DNA of 64,000 nucleotides from the NCBI RefSeq assembly GCF_003368325.1, contig NZ_CP031466.1, positions 3,410,001 through 3,474,000 of the forward strand. The letters are read 5' to 3'. This document shows positions 1 through 8,686 of this stretch, in pieces. Source of the stretch: Paraburkholderia caffeinilytica. Lineage in GTDB: Bacteria; Pseudomonadota; Gammaproteobacteria; Burkholderiales; Burkholderiaceae. The position numbers and the translations under genes are program-made. Each line of letters opens with the position of its first letter. Position 1 is the first letter of the stretch. Under the pieces are notes generated by a model. It saw only the letters and a program-made list of their open reading frames with translations. It made no database searches and was not told the origin of the DNA.

Positions 1-1
1 C

Positions 2-916
2 CCGGCGTATCTGTCTTCGCCCGCCGGTGTGACCACCACGGTCGGCAACTACGCCGACTCCGGCTCGAACGAGATGGGCGCTTATGTGAACGACACCGTG
101 TCGATCGGTCAGCACTGGAAGGTGATCGGCGGCTTGCGTTGGGACCGCTTCCAGGCACAGATCCACAACACGATCAGCCTGCCGGGCTACGCCACGCAAA
201 CCAACTTCTTTACCAGCGTTCGCGCCGGCGTGATTTATCAGCCGACCGACTGGCAGTCGTACTACGTGTCCTACGGCACGTCGTTCGATCCGTCGCTCGA
301 GGCGCTGACGGTCACCAATCTGACGCAGAACCTCGCGCCGGAGTCGACCCGGTCGTATGAGGTCGGCGGCAAGTGGGACCTGCTGGGCGGCAATATTTCG
401 GTGACGTCCGCGTTCTTCCGCGAGGAAATGACCAACGCCCGCACGCAGGTCTCGCCGACCGAATACGAACTCGACGGCGACATCCGCGTCGACGGCTTCC
501 AGGCCGGCGTGACAGGCCACATTACCGACAAGTGGCAAGTGTTTGGCGGCTACACCTACATGGACGCCATCATCCTGAAGGCGCGCGACGGCACCCAGGG
601 ACACGTGCCGGCCAACACACCGCGCAACACGCTCACGTTCTGGACCACTTATGCGATCACGCCGCACTGGGAAATCGGCGGCGGCCCGACTTACATGTCG
701 CCGCGCTACGCGTCGAACACGAACTACGTGCAGGTTCCGGGCTACACCCGTTGGGATGCGACCGCCGCTTATCACGCGAAGAAATACGACGTTCGGCTGA
801 ATCTGCTGAACCTGACCAACAAGATGTACTACGACGCGCTCATCCAGTCGGACGGCGGCCGTTCCGTGCCGGGTATCGGACGCACGCTGCTGGCGACGTT
901 CGACTACCGGTTCTGA
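2..916 (+). CDS. TonB-dependent siderophore receptor, C-terminal part (5' truncated by window)
   Basis: The reading frame is open from base 2 with no start, so the N-terminal signal, plug domain and first strands lie outside the window. The roughly 304 visible residues are alternating amphipathic strands typical of the outer-membrane beta-barrel of TonB-dependent ferric-siderophore receptors, including a late 'NLLNLTNK' segment before the last strands. The protein ends in Tyr-Arg-Phe, the terminal aromatic needed for barrel assembly. It is followed after 77 bp by a PiuC-type hydroxylase and a PepSY protein in the same direction, the usual company of Fiu/PiuA-type catecholate receptors. The family is sure; the exact siderophore cannot be read from this part. 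Confidence 0.9.
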   Translation, partial: PAYLSSPAGVTTTVGNYADSGSNEMGAYVNDTVSIGQHWKVIGGLRWDRFQAQIHNTISLPGYATQTNFFTSVRAGVIYQPTDWQSYYVSYGTSFDPSLEALTVTNLTQNLAPESTRSYEVGGKWDLLGGNISVTSAFFREEMTNARTQVSPTEYELDGDIRVDGFQAGVTGHITDKWQVFGGYTYMDAIILKARDGTQGHVPANTPRNTLTFWTTYAITPHWEIGGGPTYMSPRYASNTNYVQVPGYTRWDATAAYHAKKYDVRLNLLNLTNKMYYDALIQSDGGRSVPGIGRTLLATFDYRF

Positions 917-993
917 AGCGCGCCGTATCGATACGGTAGGCTTGCCGCTCTCGCAAATGGCAAGCCGACGTAACGAGGCCAAGGAAACTCAAG

Positions 994-1677
994 ATGCTGC
1001 TGCACATTCCGAATGTACTGAACGCCGAGCAACTGCGCTTTGTTCGCGAGCGGCTCGACAGCGCCGGCGACGCATGGGTCGATGGCCGCGCGACCGCCGG
1101 TTATCAGGGCGCGCCGGTCAAACGCAATCAGCAGATCGCCGAGCATTCACCGCTCGCGCGTGAACTCGGCGATGTGATTCTCGCGGCGATCGAGCGCAAC
1201 CCGCTTTTCATCAGCGCGGCGTTGCCGAACCAGGTGTATCCGCCGCTCTTCAATCGCTACGAAGGCGGCATGCAATTCGGCAGCCATGTGGACGGCGCGG
1301 TGCGGGTGCTGCCCAACGGCGTGAAGTTGCGCACGGACGTGTCGGTGACGCTGTTCCTCTCCGCACCCGGCGAATACGACGGTGGCGAACTCGTTGTCGA
1401 AGACACCTACGGCGTGCAACAGGTCAAGCTGCCCGCGGGCGACATGATCGTCTATCCCGCCACCAGTCTGCATCAGGTCACGCCCGTCACGCGCGGTGCG
1501 CGCCTTGCCAGCTTTTTCTGGGTGCAAAGCCTCGTGCGCAGCGACACGCAGCGCGCCTTGCTATTCGATATGGACACGGCGATTCAACGTCTGAACGCCA
1601 CACAGGCCGACGATGCCGCGCGCCGCAGCCTCGTCGGTTGCTATCACAACCTGTTGCGCACCTGGAGCGAAACGTGA
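994..1677 (+). CDS. piuC: PKHD-type Fe(II)/2-oxoglutarate hydroxylase, PiuC/YbiX family
   Basis: This 227-residue protein matches the length of PiuC/YbiX. The jelly-roll dioxygenase core carries the iron triad His98-x-Asp100 ('FGSHVDG') and His160 ('SLHQVTP'), with Arg170 placed to bind 2-oxoglutarate. It is a predicted cytosolic oxygenase. Members of the family sit beside TonB siderophore receptors and are iron-repressed, but their substrate is not established. The gene lies 77 bp after the receptor, and its TGA overlaps the GTG of the next gene, so the three genes probably form one iron-uptake operon. No Fur box was identified because the operon promoter is outside the window. Confidence 0.9.
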   Translation: MLLHIPNVLNAEQLRFVRERLDSAGDAWVDGRATAGYQGAPVKRNQQIAEHSPLARELGDVILAAIERNPLFISAALPNQVYPPLFNRYEGGMQFGSHVDGAVRVLPNGVKLRTDVSVTLFLSAPGEYDGGELVVEDTYGVQQVKLPAGDMIVYPATSLHQVTPVTRGARLASFFWVQSLVRSDTQRALLFDMDTAIQRLNATQADDAARRSLVGCYHNLLRTWSET

Positions 1678-2396
1678 GCGTACCTGAGGCTATTGAAATC
1701 CGACCGCCTGCGGCCATCGACGCCGGGACGAGCGAACCGCAGCGGCTCGACCGCGACGAGCAGAAGGCGCGGCAACAGCGCTCGCGTCGCGCGACCTTCG
1801 TCAAATGGCTGCGCAAAGTACATGGCTGGATCGGTTTGTGGGGCGCGGCGCTGGGTTTGCTGTTCGGCACTACGGGTTTTCTGCTGAATCATCGTGGCGG
1901 GCCGCTCAAGGTGCCGACCGGCGAGCCGCAGGTGTCGGTCGTGCAGGTGCCGTTGCCCCAACCGGCGCCGGAAACGCCGCGCGAACTCGGCAAGTGGCTC
2001 AAGCAGGAACTGAAACTGGCCGGCAGTCCGGGACGCGCGCAGAAAGAGCCCGCGCATCCGGTTGCGTGGGGCGAGCGCAGCGTACTCCAGCCCGAGCACT
2101 GGCAGCTGACCTTTTCGTCGCCGCACGAAAACACCGCCGCGGAGTACTGGGTCGGCAATGGCTATGTGACGGTCAAGCGCAGCGAAAACTCATTTCTCGC
2201 GACGCTCACGAATCTGCACAAGGGCGTCGGCTTGAGCGTCGGCTGGGTGCTGCTGATCGATACGCTGGCGGGCAGCATCGTTCTGCTGTCGCTCACCGGC
2301 GTCCTGCTTTGGACGGAGTTGAACAAACGCAAAACCGTCGGCGCGGTGCTGGTGGTGGGGTCGATCGTTGCTGCCGTGTGTATGGGGTTGATTTAA
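1674..2396 (+). CDS. PepSY-associated transmembrane protein
   Basis: The product has 240 residues from a GTG whose bases overlap the stop codon of piuC (GTGA), a start that implies translational coupling; an upstream TTG would add 12 residues inside piuC and is less likely. Membrane segments are visible at about residues 52-72, 190-212 and 221-240, with a periplasmic domain of roughly 110 residues between the first two. The 'HGWIGLW' opening and 'LHKG' before the second helix are typical of PepSY-TM proteins, several of which are linked to ferric-siderophore reduction at the inner membrane. A role in iron release from siderophores fits the operon but is inferred. Confidence 0.8.
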   Translation: MSVPEAIEIRPPAAIDAGTSEPQRLDRDEQKARQQRSRRATFVKWLRKVHGWIGLWGAALGLLFGTTGFLLNHRGGPLKVPTGEPQVSVVQVPLPQPAPETPRELGKWLKQELKLAGSPGRAQKEPAHPVAWGERSVLQPEHWQLTFSSPHENTAAEYWVGNGYVTVKRSENSFLATLTNLHKGVGLSVGWVLLIDTLAGSIVLLSLTGVLLWTELNKRKTVGAVLVVGSIVAAVCMGLI

Positions 2397-2489
2397 AGAA
2401 CCCTGCACGCCAGCCAGCAGAGAAGTGGGTGCTCGCGCTAGAATCTTTGCAGACCGCCAAAACCGTGCATCCCCACTTTCCATCCGACC

Positions 2490-2804
2490 ATGATGAAAAC
2501 CTCACGCCGCCATTTTCTGATGCTGAGTGTGGGCGTCAGCTCATCGCTCATGCTGTCCCGCGCCGCGTTCGCCGACACCGCCAACGCGCTGAGCGAAGCC
2601 GATCCGAAGGCGCAGGCCGTCGGCTATAAAGAGGACGCGTCGAAGGTCGACAAGGCGAAATTCCCGGGCTACGCCGCCGGACAAACCTGCGCCAACTGCT
2701 CGCTATTCCAGGGTAAGACGACCGACGCCTACGGTGGCTGCACGCTGTTCGGCGACAAGCAGGTCGCCGCGCGTGGCTGGTGCAGTTCGTATTCGAATAT
2801 GTGA
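2490..2804 (+). CDS. hip: high-potential iron-sulfur protein (HiPIP)
   Basis: A 104-residue periplasmic electron carrier. The N-terminus is a twin-arginine signal ('TSRRHFLML') followed by a hydrophobic stretch to about residue 28, so the folded [4Fe-4S] protein should be exported by Tat. Four Cys at 67, 70, 84 and 98 have the C-x2-C-x13-C-x13-C spacing of HiPIP cluster ligands, with the family's conserved Trp and Tyr near the C-terminus. ATG at 2490 or 2493 could start translation. It stands alone, 93 bp after the PepSY gene. The electron partner is unknown; related HiPIPs donate to cytochrome oxidases or reaction centres. Confidence 0.92.
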   Translation: MMKTSRRHFLMLSVGVSSSLMLSRAAFADTANALSEADPKAQAVGYKEDASKVDKAKFPGYAAGQTCANCSLFQGKTTDAYGGCTLFGDKQVAARGWCSSYSNM

Positions 2805-2855
2805 CAGGGGAAGCGGCTGCACGCCGGTACGGGTGATGTGAAACTGCCCTGGCGC

Positions 2856-3206
2856 CTACTTCAAGGCGCTCAGCACCAGGTCGTGCGAATGGCCGATCCA
2901 CATCGCCGCGTCGCGGTGGTCGCGCAAGGCGTCGCCGGTATTCGGGTGCAGAAAGATATCGAGCGCGCCGTGATTCAGGGTGAGCCAGCCGACGAGTTCG
3001 GCGAACTGTTCCGGTGCGAATGCGAGCTGATACGACCACATCGGATGCGGCCCGACCGGGCGTTCGTGAAAGCGGCCCATTTGCAGTTTGCCGTTCCAGT
3101 GCGCTTCGATTTGCTCGCGAAAGGTCCACGCGGCGTCGCGGCTGCCTGAATCGAAGTAAACGTGGGCGTGCCAGCTCTTGATGGCCGAGGTGTCGCGAAA
3201 GGTCAT
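2856..3206 (-). CDS. DOPA 4,5-dioxygenase family protein
   Basis: This 116-residue cytosolic protein has the full length of bacterial DOPA_dioxygenase-family members. It shows the family's conserved His positions: 'SWHAHVYFD' near the N-terminus, 'VGPHPMWSY' in the middle and 'FLHPNTG' plus 'DHRDAA' near the C-terminus, where metal-binding residues are expected. Known plant and fungal relatives cleave the ring of DOPA; bacterial substrates are mostly unknown. The ATG at 3206 is preferred over a longer frame that would begin inside the neighbouring GNAT gene. The gene is convergent with the HiPIP gene and lies 31 bp downstream of the GNAT gene, possibly as a two-gene operon. Confidence 0.82.
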   Translation of the reverse strand: MTFRDTSAIKSWHAHVYFDSGSRDAAWTFREQIEAHWNGKLQMGRFHERPVGPHPMWSYQLAFAPEQFAELVGWLTLNHGALDIFLHPNTGDALRDHRDAAMWIGHSHDLVLSALK

Positions 3207-3237
3207 GGCAAGGTCTCGTTTCGTCTGTCTCAGACAA

Positions 3238-3711
3238 TCATTCTGGCTGAGTTTTCGCTGACACGTGCGGCGCACGTCTCATGTGGAACTGTATTTCGTC
3301 TTCGTCGACGATTTCGAAGCCGAGGCGCGCGTACAGGCGTCTGGCCGGATTGTCTTTGAGCACCTTGAGGGCGACCGGCAATGCCTCCGCCTGCGCGGCC
3401 TGCAAGACGGTTTGCAGCACGCGCTCGCCGATCCCGCAGCCTTGATGCTCAGGCGCGATCTGCACTTGTGAGACGAACCACTCGGTCTCGGTGCGATAGG
3501 CCTTCAGCAAACCGGCCGGCGCGCCGTCGACGCAAATCACCCGCGCCGCGTCGTAGCGATAATGCAGGCGCGCGCGATGCTCGGCATCGTCGGCGGGTTC
3601 GCCGGCGCGCGCCAGATGCTCGGTCATGGTGGCCTTGCGCAGTTCGAAGAGAAAGCGCTCGTCGGCATCTAGCGCCGGGCGCAGGGTAAGGGCAGGTTCT
3701 TGAACGGACAT
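3238..3711 (-). CDS. GNAT family N-acetyltransferase
   Basis: A 157-residue single-domain GNAT protein. The acetyl-CoA-binding motif A is visible as 'APEHQGCGIGERVL' (residues about 92-105), followed by the usual 'KVLKDNPARRLYARLGF' motif B with the conserved Asn. It transfers an acetyl group from acetyl-CoA to an amine, but the acceptor cannot be inferred. It lies directly upstream of the DOPA-dioxygenase-like gene on the same strand. Confidence 0.85.
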   Translation of the reverse strand: MSVQEPALTLRPALDADERFLFELRKATMTEHLARAGEPADDAEHRARLHYRYDAARVICVDGAPAGLLKAYRTETEWFVSQVQIAPEHQGCGIGERVLQTVLQAAQAEALPVALKVLKDNPARRLYARLGFEIVDEDEIQFHMRRAPHVSAKTQPE

Positions 3712-4154
3712 GCGGGTAGCGTTTCCGGTGCGCGGGCAGCGAGTGTGAATTATCGTGGATTGTCACGTCAGAGGTGCCTTTTTACCATGCGCTTAGGTTT
3801 CGGCCGTTCAACTTCACAACTGACGCCTGAAGAAACCGCCGCGCCACGCCACGCCTCGCCGATTCGGCAAATTGACCTGCCAATTCCCCTCGTTTCGCCC
3901 AATTGCATTCAGGCGTGCTCACATAAACTGTTTTCCATGGAGCGACAAGTCACCGAGCCCATCGACGCGGTCTTCCCCCGCGTTGTTTTGAACCGTACCG
4001 TTGATGGCAGTTTGCCGCGTTTGACCAACGTGGCAGGGCAGTAAGGCAGTAGGAAGTCGAAGCAATGCAAATAGTGCGCAATCGCAGCGTCCATGCGCAC
4101 GGATCAGCAGGGGGTTACAGCGCGGCGATGTCGATGGTGAGGGACCGAGCTGTG

Positions 4155-4345
4155 ACGCAGTAATGCCGTATGCCGTATGCAGTAACGCGCCAAGGTAGTA
4201 ATGCAGCAACGCAGTAATGTCGTATGCAGTAATGCGCCAAGGTAGTTATTCAGCACCGCAGTAATGCCGTATGCAGTAATGCACCAAGGTAGTAATGCAG
4301 CAACGCACTAATGCCGTATGCACCAACGCAGCAACGCAGTAGCAG
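4155..4345. repeat. 47-bp tandem repeat, about 3.5 copies
   Basis: Units beginning 'GTATGCAGTAA' start at 4175, 4222 and 4269, with a diverged fourth start at 4316, so the period is exactly 47 bp. A partial unit precedes the first. Each unit itself contains smaller internal echoes of 'GCAGTAATGC' and 'GCAGCAACGC', suggesting repeated slippage of a shorter word. The period is not a multiple of three and no frame uses it. Confidence 0.9.
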
Positions 4346-4431
4346 TTCAAGTAGCAACAGCTTTGGTAGTTTGTGGTGGTTACAGATCGGCAAGCATCCA
4401 CGCGCCTGTACGACTCTTCCATCCTGTCCGA

Positions 4432-4462
4432 CCCTGTTCCCTTGCGGGAACAGGGTTTTTTT
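4432..4462 (+). terminator. orphan Rho-independent terminator
   Basis: A perfect 10-bp stem CCCTGTTCCC/GGGAACAGGG with a TTGC loop is followed directly by seven T. It faces the + strand, yet no + strand gene lies upstream until piuC/HiPIP, 1.6 kb away, with - strand genes in between. It may end an unannotated small RNA. Confidence 0.85.
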
Positions 4463-4660
4463 CGTCCGCGCCACCAATGCGACTTGTATTTACCCGATCC
4501 GAACCTATATGCCAGCGTTGCATTTCCCGCCAGCCGCAGCGGAAAACCGGCTTGCACGTAGCGGGGTGCCGGGCACAGTCGAGACTTTGAGTTGTTTAAG
4601 TCTGTCTTAATAGTTGCTTGCCATGATGGCTACACAGACTCACATTGAGGGCCTGTCAAG

Positions 4661-4714
4661 CCGCCGGCGCATCGGCGGCCTTTGCCACCGGAGAGCACAG
4701 CATTCGGTGGCAAA
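4661..4714 (+). promoter_or_regulatory. paired hairpins in the 5' leader of the next gene
   Basis: Two adjacent stems are seen: CCGCCG/CGGCGG (4661-4678) and TTTGCCACCG/CGGTGGCAAA (4681-4714), the second with a 14-base loop. They lie between a possible promoter near 4587-4613 and a very strong Shine-Dalgarno (AAGGAGGTTGA) before the ATG at 4746. Confidence 0.5.
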
Positions 4715-4745
4715 GCCGAGAGTTAGCGAAGGAGGTTGAATCGAT

Positions 4746-5219
4746 ATGTCCAGTAAATCGCGAGTCCGCAAGCACACCCAGCCGGCCATGTCCCCGCTGC
4801 TGCGCGCGCTGACCTATAGCCGCACTGCCCACGAGCCGGTCACCACGGCGATGCTCCTGCAGTGCTACACCGCCCTCGATGCGTTCCGGCGCGGCCGGGG
4901 CACACGGGATTTGCACCTGACCTTGAGCCGGCATTTGCTGGTGTCGCAGGAGTTGGCGCGTCTTGGACTCGGTGAAGACGTCATTGCCGATATTGAAAGC
5001 GCGCATGCGGCGATGGTGCAGCTCGACGCGCGTGAGCATCACGACGGCGCCTGGATGCTCGAAGACAGCGAGTACGCCCGTCTTTGCACAGCGCTGGCGA
5101 TTCTGGATGGGCAACTGTCGATCGCATCGTTGAGCGAGATCGCGAACGCGGAAACGAAGATGATCGAGGGGCTGATGAGATCGGCCCATACGCAAGCGAT
5201 TGTCGAAGCGACGGTCTAA
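4746..5219 (+). CDS. hypothetical helical protein
   Basis: 157 residues with a basic N-terminus ('SSKSRVRKHTQ') followed by a wholly alpha-helical, cytosolic-looking body without Cys pairs, signal peptide or membrane segment. I do not recognise a named domain. The start is fixed by a near-perfect Shine-Dalgarno, AAGGAGGTTGA, 7 bases before the ATG. The gene is monocistronic: a hairpin-bearing leader precedes it and a good terminator follows at 5261-5283. Such an arrangement (structured leader, strong ribosome site, small helical protein) suggests an abundant, regulated protein, but that is inference. Confidence 0.75.
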   Translation: MSSKSRVRKHTQPAMSPLLRALTYSRTAHEPVTTAMLLQCYTALDAFRRGRGTRDLHLTLSRHLLVSQELARLGLGEDVIADIESAHAAMVQLDAREHHDGAWMLEDSEYARLCTALAILDGQLSIASLSEIANAETKMIEGLMRSAHTQAIVEATV

Positions 5220-5260
5220 GCAACGTCGCGTTCTGCCGCAAGCCAACGCTCAAACGAAGG

Positions 5261-5283
5261 ACGCCCCGCATGGGGCGTTTTTT
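5261..5283 (+). terminator. Rho-independent terminator
   Basis: Stem ACGCCCC/GGGGCGT with loop GCAT and six T, 42 bp after the stop of the 4746 gene. Confidence 0.9.
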
Positions 5284-5342
5284 CGCATCAACGCAAATCC
5301 TGTGGTTAGTTAATCCGATGCACCCGGTTAAAGCAGTGCGGC

Positions 5343-5348
5343 TATAAT
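5343..5348 (+). promoter_or_regulatory. -10 box of the cus operon promoter
   Basis: A perfect TATAAT lies 7 bases before the ATG at 5356. Transcription would start at or next to the A of that ATG, so the first message would be leaderless; no Shine-Dalgarno is present. No convincing -35 hexamer was seen, which points to an activator-dependent promoter. Confidence 0.6.
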
Positions 5349-5355
5349 CCCCGGC

Positions 5356-5718
5356 ATGAGATTTCTGCGGACTGTGCTCCTCCTGTTGCTGTGCGCTGCG
5401 CTGCCCATTAGTGGGCTGGCGGCCAGCGGTTTGACGGGAGAATGTCCAATGCAGATGAGCATGAGCGCCGACGAGAGCGACGCGATGTCGGCCGACATGT
5501 CCGGCTGTGAGTCGACGCATTCATCGCAGCCCGAAAAAGCCAAGGGCCTTTTCTGCAAGGTCATGGCGCAATGCCAGCTCGGCAGTCTGTATCACCCGGT
5601 CTCTCCGACCGGAATAACCCGGCCTGCCGGGTTATCGAGCACCGTTGTTTTCCACTACGCGCAGTCGCTGCCGGTCCGTGAGCCGACCGGACCGTGGCGA
5701 CCTCCTCGCGCCATCTAA
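5356..5718 (+). CDS. small exported Met-rich protein, first gene of the cus operon
   Basis: 120 residues with a clear signal peptide (hydrophobic residues 5-17, cleavage near Ala22). The mature N-terminus is rich in Met, Cys and His ('ECPMQMSMSADES', 'MSADMSGCESTH'), as expected of a periplasmic Cu(I)/Ag(I)-binding protein. Two Cys further on (about residues 67 and 73) could form a disulfide. The C-terminal part is Pro-rich. It lies 92 bp upstream of the outer-membrane component of a Cus efflux system. I know no named domain for it; a metal-buffering or accessory role is inferred from composition and position. Confidence 0.75.
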   Translation: MRFLRTVLLLLLCAALPISGLAASGLTGECPMQMSMSADESDAMSADMSGCESTHSSQPEKAKGLFCKVMAQCQLGSLYHPVSPTGITRPAGLSSTVVFHYAQSLPVREPTGPWRPPRAI

Positions 5719-5735
5719 TCCCTTGCTGACAGGTT

Positions 5736-5791
5736 CACCGCGTTTGCGGTGAGGTCGTCCTGCGTCCAGGACGTGGACTCCTTTTGGGAGT
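5736..5791 (+). promoter_or_regulatory. three consecutive small hairpins before cusC
   Basis: Perfect stems follow one another: CACCGC/GCGGTG (5736-5751), GTCCTG/CAGGAC (5757-5772) and ACTCC/GGAGT (5777-5791), each with a four- to five-base loop. They fill most of the gap between the Met-rich gene and the ATG of cusC, which lacks a good Shine-Dalgarno. Confidence 0.55.
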
Positions 5792-5810
5792 TCGCCGTTG
5801 GGGTTAGAAC

Positions 5811-7106
5811 ATGCCATTCATTCTTCACGCGCCGTCAACCCGGCGTGCACCACGGCGCGCGCGCTCGCTTCTCGCCGCGCTGATTTTCGCGAGCGGCGCG
5901 GCACACGCTCAGGAAGCCAGCTACACGCTCGATGCGGCGCTTCAGGCCGCGACCGACCGCTCGTCCGCCATGGGCGCCGCACAGGCCTCCGTGCGCGCCA
6001 GTTCCAATGCCGCGGTCCGGGCCGGGCAGTTGCCTGATCCGATGCTCAAAGCGGGCATCGACAACCTGCCGGTCAACGGCTCGCAACGGTTCACCATTGG
6101 TCAGGACTTCATGACGATGCGCCGTATCGGCATCGAGCAGGAATGGGTCTCCGGTGATAAACGCCGCCTGCTTTCCGCGCGGGCGAACGACGTGGTGGAC
6201 CGCGAGCGAGCCGGCTATCTGCTGCAGCTCGCGAACACACGGCAGCAAACGGCGGCTGCGTGGCTGAACGCCGTCTATGCGAAGCAGGCGCTCGCGTTGC
6301 AGCAGGAGCTGGTGCGTCACATGGACCACGAACTGGACGCGACGAAAGCGTCTTACCGGGGAGCCAAGGCAAGCGCGGCCGACGTCGTGCAAGCCCAGGC
6401 GATGCTCGCGCAGACGCAGGATCAACTGCTCAAGGCACAACAGACATTTCAAACCGCGCTAATCGGCCTGTCGCGCTGGACTGCTACGCCTGTTCTCGAT
6501 GTGAGCGGCGATCCACCCGCGCCGCAATCGTATGTGTCCTCTCTGCCACCCGATGAGCTTCGCGACGTTCAGCCGGTCCTGGTGGCCGCCTCGCGGGACA
6601 TCGCCGTGGCCGACGCCGATACGGCTGTCGCCAACAGCGACCGCAGTCCCAACTGGACGTGGGAAGTCTCCTATCAGCAGCGAGGCGGGCAGTACTCGAA
6701 CATGGTTTCGGTCGGCGTGAGCATTCCGTTGCCGATCAATCGCAAGAATCGCCAGAACCGCGACGCTGCCGAAAAGGCGGAACTCGGCACCAAGGCGCGG
6801 CTGATGTACGAAGACGCGCAGCGGCAAGTCGAAGCGGATATCCGCACGCAGTCGGCGACGCTCGCCAGTGGCCGCGAGCGCATCGCCCATCTCACGGATG
6901 CTCTGTTGCCTGCCGCAGACCGGCGCGTGCAGCTCGCTGCCGCGGCCTATCAGGCGGGTAGCGGGTCGCTCGCGGATACGTTTGCTGCCCGGCGGGCGTT
7001 GCTCGACGCCCAGCTACAGGTGCTCGATCTTCGGCGCGAGGTGTCCCAGACATGGGCGCAGCTCGAATACCAGGTTGTGCCCGCGTCGATGTCCATCAGC
7101 CAGTGA
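5811..7106 (+). CDS. cusC: outer-membrane efflux protein of a Cus/Czc-type HME-RND system
   Basis: 431 residues with a signal peptide ending near 'GAAHAQ' and the TolC-family organisation of two repeated halves rich in long heptad-like alpha-helical hairpins (e.g. residues about 110-200 and 330-420). The short beta segments 'RFTIGQDFM' and 'SVGVSIPLPINRK' mark the barrel strands. It forms the outer-membrane exit duct of the tripartite pump encoded by the next two genes, 11 bp downstream. The ATG at 5811 has no clear Shine-Dalgarno and follows three hairpins, so its translation may be controlled or coupled. Confidence 0.88.
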   Translation: MPFILHAPSTRRAPRRARSLLAALIFASGAAHAQEASYTLDAALQAATDRSSAMGAAQASVRASSNAAVRAGQLPDPMLKAGIDNLPVNGSQRFTIGQDFMTMRRIGIEQEWVSGDKRRLLSARANDVVDRERAGYLLQLANTRQQTAAAWLNAVYAKQALALQQELVRHMDHELDATKASYRGAKASAADVVQAQAMLAQTQDQLLKAQQTFQTALIGLSRWTATPVLDVSGDPPAPQSYVSSLPPDELRDVQPVLVAASRDIAVADADTAVANSDRSPNWTWEVSYQQRGGQYSNMVSVGVSIPLPINRKNRQNRDAAEKAELGTKARLMYEDAQRQVEADIRTQSATLASGRERIAHLTDALLPAADRRVQLAAAAYQAGSGSLADTFAARRALLDAQLQVLDLRREVSQTWAQLEYQVVPASMSISQ

Positions 7107-7117
7107 AGGAGAACACC

Positions 7118-8686
7118 ATGCAAAAGAAACAACTGGCGCGCGCGGCCTTTATTGCGTTCGCTGCAACTGCTTTGACAGGCGCGGGCTACCTGGCCGGCAC
7201 GCGTCATGCCACGTCGGCGGACCCGGCTTCCTTCGCCACGACGTTAGCCGCAACGCCCGCCGCGACGTCTGCCACAACGCCCACCACGGGCGACAAGACC
7301 GACCCGAAGACGGGGCGCAAAGTGCTGTACTGGCACGACCCGATGGTTCCGAATCAGCATTTCGACAAACCGGGCAAGTCGCCTTTCATGGACATGCAGC
7401 TCGAACCCGTCTTTGCCGATGACGCCAGCGCGAGCGGCGTCAAAATCGACTCGGGCTTGCAGCAGAACCTCGGCATCCGCTACGCAACGGCGCGACGGCA
7501 GGAAGTCGCCGAAGGATTCGACGCCGTCGCAACCACGCGGTTCGACGAATCGCGCGCCGATGTGGTGCAGTCGCGCGTCACGGGCTACATAGACCGCCTG
7601 TACGCGGACGCACCGATGCAGCGGATAGCGAAAGGCGCGCCGATCGCGTCGCTCTTCGTGCCGGACTGGCTGGCGCCGCAGGAAGAGTACCTCGCGCTCA
7701 AACGCAGCGGCATGGACAGCAGCATGCTCGACGCGGCTCGCGCGCGCATGCGGGCGATGTCGATACCGGATGGCGTCGTCGCGAATCTCGACCGGACCGG
7801 AAAGGCGCAAACGCATGTCGTGCTGACCTCGCCCGAAACGGGTGTTGTCAGCGAACTGAACGTCCGCGACGGCGCCATGGTCACGCCCGGGCAGACGCTC
7901 GCCAAGATCGCCGGCCTTTCAACGCTATGGCTGATCGTCGAAATACCGGAGTCCCTGGCGCTGACCGTGCAGCCCGGCATGACGGTGGATGCGGCATTCG
8001 CCGGCGATCCCAGCGAGCGCTTCAAAGGCCGGATTCGCGAAATCCTGCCGGGCATCAGCACCGGCAGCCGTACGCTCCAGGCACGTCTCGCGATCGACAA
8101 CGCCGCGTTCAAGCTGACGCCCGGCATGCTGATGCGCGTGCGGGTCGGCGCGCAGAAGCCGGTCTCGCGTCTGCTCGTTCCGTCCGAAGCCGTCATCACG
8201 ACGGGCAAGCGCACGGTGGTCATTGTCAGGAACGGTGACGGCCGTTTGCAGCCGGTGAATGTCACCGTCGGCAAGGAGACAGGCGCTCAAATCGAAGTGT
8301 TGAGCGGTCTGGCCGATGGCGATCAGGTGGTGGCGTCCGGCCAGTTTCTGATCGATTCCGAGGCCAGCCTCAAATCGGTTCTTCCTCGACTCGCGAGCAG
8401 CGCAAACGCAGGCTCGAGCGCGCCTGCATCCGCACCCGCCACGACCGGTGCATCCCAAACGTACGAGACCACCGGCAGGATCGAAAAGGTGACCGCCGAA
8501 GACATCACGTTCTCCCATCAGCCGGTCCCGGCTCTGGGCTGGGGCAAGATGACGATGGCATTCGGCAAACCGTCGCCGGCCGCCTTTCCGGACGCCAGGC
8601 CCGGCGACGTGGTGCACTTCGCATTCCGGCAGACGGACAGCGGCTACCAGCTGACGACAGTCGAACCGATGGGAGGCGCCAAATGA
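7118..8686 (+). CDS. cusB: HME-RND periplasmic adaptor with C-terminal CusF-like domain
   Basis: 522 residues. After a signal anchor (to about residue 27) a heavy-metal-binding module is seen at 68-100 ('[10 protein letters not shown]', 'PFMDMQLEP'), then the barrel-sandwich, hairpin and beta-barrel domains of membrane-fusion proteins. The last 75 residues are a second metal module of CusF type with His, Trp, Met and Met in the order '[18 protein letters not shown]', the Cu(I)/Ag(I) site of CusF. In E. coli CusB and CusF are separate chains; here the adaptor carries its own CusF copy. The ATG at 7118 has an AAGGAG site. The stop overlaps cusA (ATGA). Confidence 0.93.
   Translation: MQKKQLARAAFIAFAATALTGAGYLAGTRHATSADPASFATTLAATPAATSATTPTTGDKTDPKTGRKVLYWHDPMVPNQHFDKPGKSPFMDMQLEPVFADDASASGVKIDSGLQQNLGIRYATARRQEVAEGFDAVATTRFDESRADVVQSRVTGYIDRLYADAPMQRIAKGAPIASLFVPDWLAPQEEYLALKRSGMDSSMLDAARARMRAMSIPDGVVANLDRTGKAQTHVVLTSPETGVVSELNVRDGAMVTPGQTLAKIAGLSTLWLIVEIPESLALTVQPGMTVDAAFAGDPSERFKGRIREILPGISTGSRTLQARLAIDNAAFKLTPGMLMRVRVGAQKPVSRLLVPSEAVITTGKRTVVIVRNGDGRLQPVNVTVGKETGAQIEVLSGLADGDQVVASGQFLIDSEASLKSVLPRLASSANAGSSAPASAPATTGASQTYETTGRIEKVTAEDITFSHQPVPALGWGKMTMAFGKPSPAAFPDARPGDVVHFAFRQTDSGYQLTTVEPMGGAK

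Larger units (their letters stand above)
3712..4745. other. 1-kb stretch without a convincing gene
   Basis: No open frame here looks coding: those present are short, Ser- or Arg-rich and frame-shifting relative to each other. It holds a tandem repeat (4155-4345), a strong orphan terminator (4432-4462) and the hairpin-rich leader (4661-4714) of the next gene, each listed separately. The first 440 bases show nothing I can name. Confidence 0.6.

Noticed and set aside
3712..4154. Small gene in the long gap
   Set aside because: The open frames have poor composition and no ribosome site.
4155..4345. CRISPR array
   Set aside because: Units abut with no unique spacers; it is a plain tandem repeat.
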